From positions 1-9,512 of the forward strand of contig JAGAXP010000136.1 of the NCBI GenBank assembly GCA_017940955.1: a stretch of DNA of 9,512 bases, written 5' to 3'. The notes below the pieces were generated by a model, which was not told where the DNA came from, did no database searches, and saw only the letters and a list, made by a program, of their open reading frames with translations. Positions 5,641-9,512 of the stretch are shown piece by piece. Source of the DNA: Oribacterium sp. (lineage in GTDB: Bacteria; Bacillota_A; Clostridia; Lachnospirales; Lachnospiraceae). The position numbers and the translations under genes were made by a program. How positions within the stretch are numbered: position 1 is the first letter of the stretch; every line of letters begins with the position of its first letter.

Positions 5641-5850
5641 TACCCCGACCCTAAAGGATCTGGGCTTGTAACTCATCCGTAGGGTCCTAACGTCATAATA
5701 ATATGCTCCCTTACTGTGCAGGTTTAACTGCATCCCCGTGGCACAACGGGACTATGGTTACATCACCGGACGATTGACTTACGCCCGGTTTTTAAACAGT
5801 CAGGTCGTGCCCGGCTGTTTGCTTAATCGGTTTTTCTGTTCCCAAATCTT
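5641..5850 (-). ncRNA. structured noncoding RNA, tentatively raiA-type (~210 nt)
   Basis: Dense symmetric structure without a reading frame. Pairings by plus-strand coordinates are: 5647-5653 with 5680-5686 (GACCCTA/TAGGGTC) enclosing 5656-5659 with 5675-5678; 5717-5721 with 5728-5732 (TGCAG/CTGCA); 5735-5739 with 5746-5750 (CCCGT/ACGGG); 5765-5772 with 5782-5789 (ACCGG...CCGGT); 5794-5799 with 5815-5820 (AAACAG/CTGTTT). The loop segment TGTAAC (5667-5672) is complementary to the linker GTTACA (5757-5762), a possible pseudoknot. Two mismatches read as G.U on the minus strand but A.C on the plus strand, favouring leftward transcription; one stem points the other way. Size, Clostridia setting and remembered sequence features suggest the raiA motif, but I cannot confirm that. 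A candidate promoter inside the end of the preceding gene is ATGACG (5913-5908), 17 bp, TATTAT (5890-5885). Confidence 0.6.
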
Positions 5851-5853
5851 GGA

Positions 5854-7071
5854 TTAGTATCTCCTGATACATATCAAGGCAAAAATAATATTCATACATG
5901 ATAGTGCCGTCATTAAGCTCATGACATATAAAATATTATCACTTTTCAAAATCAAAGTGCATGCCGCAGCCAGCATAAGAGTTCCTGCCTTTTTTGCTCC
6001 GTTAATCGCGATCAGCATACTCTGCTGTTTGCCCGGGTTGCTGTTGTCCAGTGAGATATTCGTTATCAGTGTTGTATACGGATCACGCACAAACGCCTGT
6101 AACAGGTATCCGATACATATTAGTGCCGCTGTATGCCGGAAAGGAACTCCCCAGGGAACAGTCTGCATCAGGAGACCTGTCATCATCAGGAGGGAAACAA
6201 GGACAGGTCCTTTTTCTCTGAACTTCTTACCAGCGTTTCTCATCAGGATGTTAGATAAAAATCGAACCAGATAGATTAACGAAGAAACAATACTCAGCAG
6301 GGAAACCACGTATCTGCTTTCCCGGCCCGCAAGCAGCTCCTGGAAGTTAAGTCTGGAATAAGACAGTCCGGTACCCGATAAGGCAGCAAATAAAGCAAAT
6401 GATATAAAAAGAAGAATGTCAGATGAACGGCGAACCTGTTTCTGACTATCAGCGTATTTATTCCTGTCTGTTGCCGGAATAATTTTATCGAAAGGCTGTT
6501 CTTCCTGTGAAATCCGCAAAGAAACGATAACACCGGCAAGGCACATGATAATACATGCGACCATCGGATAATAAGCGTTTATTCTGAAAAGGAATCCGCA
6601 GAGAAAAGATGTGATCATCATAACAACCGATGCAGCACTGTTGGCGTCCGACTGCCAGGATACGAACCGGTTTTCACAGTAATTATGTGCCAGATGATTT
6701 TTCATGATCGCGGTTCCCATAAAATTCAGGGTGTGCCCGATACATTTCAGGAATCCGCCGACCAAAACCATATAATAACCTGTGGCAAATGTGATACAGA
6801 CGGAAGACAGCAGAAAGCTGAGGCTCCCGACTCGTACAGAAATCCCATTGCCACACCTGTTGACAAATCTGAACAGTGGATACTGTATCAGCAGGGAAAA
6901 AGCCAGCGACAAAAAAGTGATTTGCGATACCTGCTCCATAGTAAGCTGCTTGGCCTGCGTCAAAAACATCGCATCACATACCACAAAAAACAACAGTTCC
7001 GTTTCCAGTGCCGTATACCACAGATAATTCCTGTAGAAGGAGTCTTTGAATCTCTCCTTTAGTTCAGACAT
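5854..7071 (-). CDS. MFS-type transporter, 12 predicted membrane helices (405 aa)
   Basis: The protein is almost wholly hydrophobic, with about 12 membrane segments in two six-helix halves separated by a charged loop (about residues 195-230, including EEQPFDKIIPATDRNKYADS). Among the segments are LLFFVVCDAMFLT, FLSLAFSLLIQYPLF, VVMMITSFLCGFLF, ILLFISFALFAAL and MSLMTALSCMNIIFALICI. The canonical motif A (GxxxDRxGR) between helices 2 and 3 is poorly kept (FVNRCGNGISVR), so this is a divergent member, and the substrate cannot be read. The gene directly follows the adenylase-kinase fusion. GGAGGGG at 7090-7084 lies 12 nt before ATG 7071. In-frame alternatives are TTG 7074, or ATG 7092, which would overlap the upstream gene by 13 bp but lacks a ribosome binding site. 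Translational coupling is likely. An inferred role is export or uptake of the metabolite handled by its partner. Confidence 0.75.
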   Translation of the reverse strand: MSELKERFKDSFYRNYLWYTALETELLFFVVCDAMFLTQAKQLTMEQVSQITFLSLAFSLLIQYPLFRFVNRCGNGISVRVGSLSFLLSSVCITFATGYYMVLVGGFLKCIGHTLNFMGTAIMKNHLAHNYCENRFVSWQSDANSAASVVMMITSFLCGFLFRINAYYPMVACIIMCLAGVIVSLRISQEEQPFDKIIPATDRNKYADSQKQVRRSSDILLFISFALFAALSGTGLSYSRLNFQELLAGRESRYVVSLLSIVSSLIYLVRFLSNILMRNAGKKFREKGPVLVSLLMMTGLLMQTVPWGVPFRHTAALICIGYLLQAFVRDPYTTLITNISLDNSNPGKQQSMLIAINGAKKAGTLMLAAACTLILKSDNILYVMSLMTALSCMNIIFALICIRRY

Positions 7072-7079
7072 CAACTTTT

Positions 7080-9386
7080 TTATCCCCTCCATGGTATGTT
7101 ATTCCAGGTCCTACTCCGACAGGAATACTCGATTGCTCTGTCTCTGGCGGAACGCAGGATATCATCCGGGAAGATGCCCGGCATGATGACATGAGCCAGA
7201 CAGATCCTGGCGGAATGAATCCCCTTTATCTGTTCTTTTATTTCCGTGAGATCTGCATCTTCGGCCAATGTGAAATAAGCTCTCAGGAAAGAATCGTATA
7301 ACTGCTCTGCTTCTGCCTTGCACATACCAAAACGGGATTTACACACCTGCTCAGATACAAATGAGGGGAGAAACACATAGTGCGAATACATACAGAGCAG
7401 GTCAAAGACAGGATGTCCCTTTCCACTGAGCATCATATCGATAAACTGTATTTTTCCGTCTGCTATCATGGCATTCCCGCAGTGGCAGTCACCATGAACA
7501 AAGGTATCCATATCCGGAAGGCGCTCAAAGACTGCATGTATCTTCTGCGCATCATCCCCGGAGCAAAATTTTGAAGGAAGCTGCCCAGCAAGCAATAAAG
7601 AAACGGCTTTTACGTCCGGAAGCCTTTCATCCTGTACCCGCACCTGATGCAGCCGTTTTACATTTTCCGCAAACCGGATGATCAGTTTTTTCCTGTCGTC
7701 CGGATGCATGCTGATCACCTTTTCCAGCTCCTCCCCGGGAACCTTGTCCATGATGATGCCATAAGCAGGCCCGGACCGTACTATCTCATATGCAACCGGC
7801 ACCGGGATCCCATACGAAACAGCAGCCTGAGTCAGAACAAGTTCCTGCCGGATCATTGCAAAAGGAATGGATGGCCTGAACACCTTTACGGCCTTTCCAT
7901 CGCCCATATCATATACACAAGCCGTCTTTCCCTTTCCTATTTCAACGAGATTGGAAACAGATGTTTTCCGAAAGGCATCCCAGCTGCCCTCCGGCGGGAG
8001 CAGACTCAATTTGTCAAGCTTCCCTGTTTCAAGCAGAGGGAAGTCCCTGAGACGGATATAATTAGTGGGGATCATATATTCAGGCAGCAGCTTCAGCAGC
8101 TGCTCTCTCATGTATACTTCATCAATTTCTATAGCATCCGTATAAAACACAACGATAGACGAGATATCCTTATAAACGAAACCGCGCACCACGAGATGCT
8201 GTATCAGGCTGACCTGACGGACGGCCCTTACGACCTCATCCGGATAGATCCGGTATCCCCCGATCTTGAACACCTCGTCAAGGCGTCCGTGAAGAACCAG
8301 ATTCCCCTCACTGTCGATCTCTCCTGCATCGCCTGAATGGAGCACTCTCCCCCTCAGGAATTTCTGTGTTTTCTCAGGAAGATTGAGATAACCGCGCACA
8401 TATGGATTTCTGAAACAGACTTCTCCTATTGTCCCGGCCCTGCATTCCATCTCATCTTCGTTCAGCACATATATTTCGATATCTGACTGTGATCTCCCAA
8501 CCGGTGCAGGCGTCATAGCCCGTGGAAGTTCAAATAAGGTAAGCAAACAGCCTGATTCTGTAGAAGCATAGCAGTTATAGCATTTCATGTCCGGAAGAAA
8601 AAGTCCGTCCGCCGGTTCACTGGACATGATGCACATCCTCCATGGGCTGCGGAAAGGAAGATGGTTCCGAAGGAATGATGGCGTGACATAACCGCAGTTT
8701 ACCCCGGCTTTTTTCATATAATCATCAAATGCTGTCCGGCTTTGCGCGTAAGTGTACGGCATAAGTGCCACAGCATTTCCGAAGGCACAGGAGAACGCAA
8801 AAATAATGGGAAGCGAGACAAAGTTCATTGGACTCATTACAAGAAATGTATCTTCCGATGAAAGAAGCGGAAGTCCATCCTTCCTGACCGACTTCCATGC
8901 ATTTTCCATGGATCCGTATTCATGCAGCACACCTTTCGGATTGCTGGTTGTTCCGGAGGTATATGCAATATAGCAAAGACTGTGAAGACGTATCTCTTCA
9001 TACCCCTCCAGCGGTTTTGTGCGGATAATATCTTCCCAGTCTTTTTCATCCACAAACAGACTGCAGCCGCAGTCATTCCTGATGAACTCAGTTCGCTTCT
9101 GTTCATTGCCGCTTTCCGCAAGGACGAAAGCTGCACCTGCACGCATGGTTCCGATCATACAGGCAAACAGCGAAATTCCCCTTGGCAGGCAAAACATGAC
9201 AATATCTTCCGCACCGATCCCTCTTTTCTTGATCCAGGAATATAAACAGCCGGACAGTTCCCACAGCTCTTTATATGATATTCTTTCCTGCGGCTCACAG
9301 ATTACTGCTGTCCGATCCGGGGTAATGAACGTATGCCGTTCAAGCATTTCCAGAACCGTTTTGTTCTCAACAGATTCTCTTCTCAT
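7080..9386 (-). CDS. adenylate-forming ligase fused to an APH-like kinase (768 aa)
   Basis: Residues 1-470 form an ANL-family adenylating domain with its core motifs: YTSGTTSNPKG (142-152, P-loop), YASTES (273-278), HSGD (350-353, ATP-ribose Asp), GRLDEVFKIGGYRI (367-380, hinge) and ETGKLDK (453-459, catalytic K456). Residues 478-768 form an aminoglycoside-phosphotransferase-like kinase: IGKGKTACVYDMG (483-495), K501 in AVKVF, VHGDCHCGN (630-638; catalytic D633, N638) and FIDMM (metal-binding D650). Such kinase domains phosphorylate hydroxyls of small molecules. The first domain activates a carboxylate as AMP-ester. No carrier-protein domain or attachment Ser is present, so the acceptor (CoA, a separate carrier, or an amine) is unknown. 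ATG 9386 is preferred because GGAGA (9397-9393) lies 6 nt ahead. ATG 9401 is an alternative with poorer spacing evidence. The frame is closed upstream by TAA at 9509-9507, so the gene is complete. Confidence 0.85.
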   Translation of the reverse strand: MRRESVENKTVLEMLERHTFITPDRTAVICEPQERISYKELWELSGCLYSWIKKRGIGAEDIVMFCLPRGISLFACMIGTMRAGAAFVLAESGNEQKRTEFIRNDCGCSLFVDEKDWEDIIRTKPLEGYEEIRLHSLCYIAYTSGTTSNPKGVLHEYGSMENAWKSVRKDGLPLLSSEDTFLVMSPMNFVSLPIIFAFSCAFGNAVALMPYTYAQSRTAFDDYMKKAGVNCGYVTPSFLRNHLPFRSPWRMCIMSSEPADGLFLPDMKCYNCYASTESGCLLTLFELPRAMTPAPVGRSQSDIEIYVLNEDEMECRAGTIGEVCFRNPYVRGYLNLPEKTQKFLRGRVLHSGDAGEIDSEGNLVLHGRLDEVFKIGGYRIYPDEVVRAVRQVSLIQHLVVRGFVYKDISSIVVFYTDAIEIDEVYMREQLLKLLPEYMIPTNYIRLRDFPLLETGKLDKLSLLPPEGSWDAFRKTSVSNLVEIGKGKTACVYDMGDGKAVKVFRPSIPFAMIRQELVLTQAAVSYGIPVPVAYEIVRSGPAYGIIMDKVPGEELEKVISMHPDDRKKLIIRFAENVKRLHQVRVQDERLPDVKAVSLLLAGQLPSKFCSGDDAQKIHAVFERLPDMDTFVHGDCHCGNAMIADGKIQFIDMMLSGKGHPVFDLLCMYSHYVFLPSFVSEQVCKSRFGMCKAEAEQLYDSFLRAYFTLAEDADLTEIKEQIKGIHSARICLAHVIMPGIFPDDILRSARDRAIEYSCRSRTWNNIPWRG

Positions 9387-9401
9387 ATTTATTCTCCACA
9401 T

Positions 9402-9512
9402 CTGATACCCCGTAAACTGCAGCAGACTCCTGATCGAACCGGGATACTTCTGAAATCGGAAAGAGTCAATCCCTGAAATAAAATTACGCTCACTCAGCTG
9501 CTTATTTTACAG
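9402..9512. other. upstream edge of the leftward operon, no complete gene
   Basis: All three leftward frames meet a stop within the first ~18 nt of the window edge (minus-strand TAA 9509-9507, TAA near 9504 and TGA near 9496), so an upstream leftward gene could end here. The remaining ~100 nt hold no recognised promoter or hairpin. The frame of the adenylase-kinase gene stays open to 9509 but contains no ATG, GTG or TTG before 9401. Confidence 0.4.

Noticed and set aside
5765..5793. ACCGG...CCGGT followed by TTTTT as a rightward terminator for the SH3b gene
   Set aside because: It lies 130 nt behind the gene, and the mismatch in the helix becomes G.U only on the opposite strand. I treat it as part of the leftward structured RNA, though a double role is possible.

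Overview
The window looks like chromosomal DNA of a low-to-medium GC Clostridia member, most likely Lachnospiraceae. This is inferred from the strong purine-rich ribosome binding sites, AGA/AGG arginine codons, the RHH-WYL type of regulator and a possible raiA-type RNA. No phage, transposase or CRISPR genes are visible.

Positions 1-4450 hold an RNA-repair / RNA quality-control locus. A small membrane-type protein (40-198) lies at the left edge. A leftward WYL-domain regulator (225-1211) is divergent from a rightward unit. The first part of that unit is about 280 nt of noncoding sequence, which I read as three tandem Y RNA-like genes (1356-1463, 1477-1558, 1568-1634). The first carries an almost complete tRNA-like core. 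All three have different but self-complementary terminal stems, share ACAGCAA just inside the 5' strand, and carry a small G/C hairpin beside the 3' strand. Next come a Ro60-like protein (HEAT-like domain of the DUF2828/TROVE type plus a vWA domain with a full MIDAS site, 1664-3133) and an RtcB RNA ligase (3187-4404) ending in a strong terminator. The layout matches the known Rsr / Y RNA / RtcB repair operons. It differs in having a divergent WYL regulator instead of the sigma54 activator RtcR, a DUF2828-type Ro protein, and three Y-like RNAs.

Positions 4451-5089 are AT-rich and appear noncoding apart from the promoter region of the next gene. Positions 5090-5635 encode a secreted protein with two SH3b domains.

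Positions 5640-5850 form a compact structured element. Several hairpins and a possible long-range pseudoknot suggest a leftward noncoding RNA of about 210 nt, tentatively of the raiA type. It lies directly behind a leftward two-gene operon that is visibly richer in G+C: an unusual fusion of an acyl/aminoacyl-adenylating enzyme with an aminoglycoside-phosphotransferase-like kinase (7080-9386), followed by a 12-TM MFS-type transporter (5854-7071). These two probably make and move a small adenylate-activated metabolite whose identity cannot be read from the sequence.
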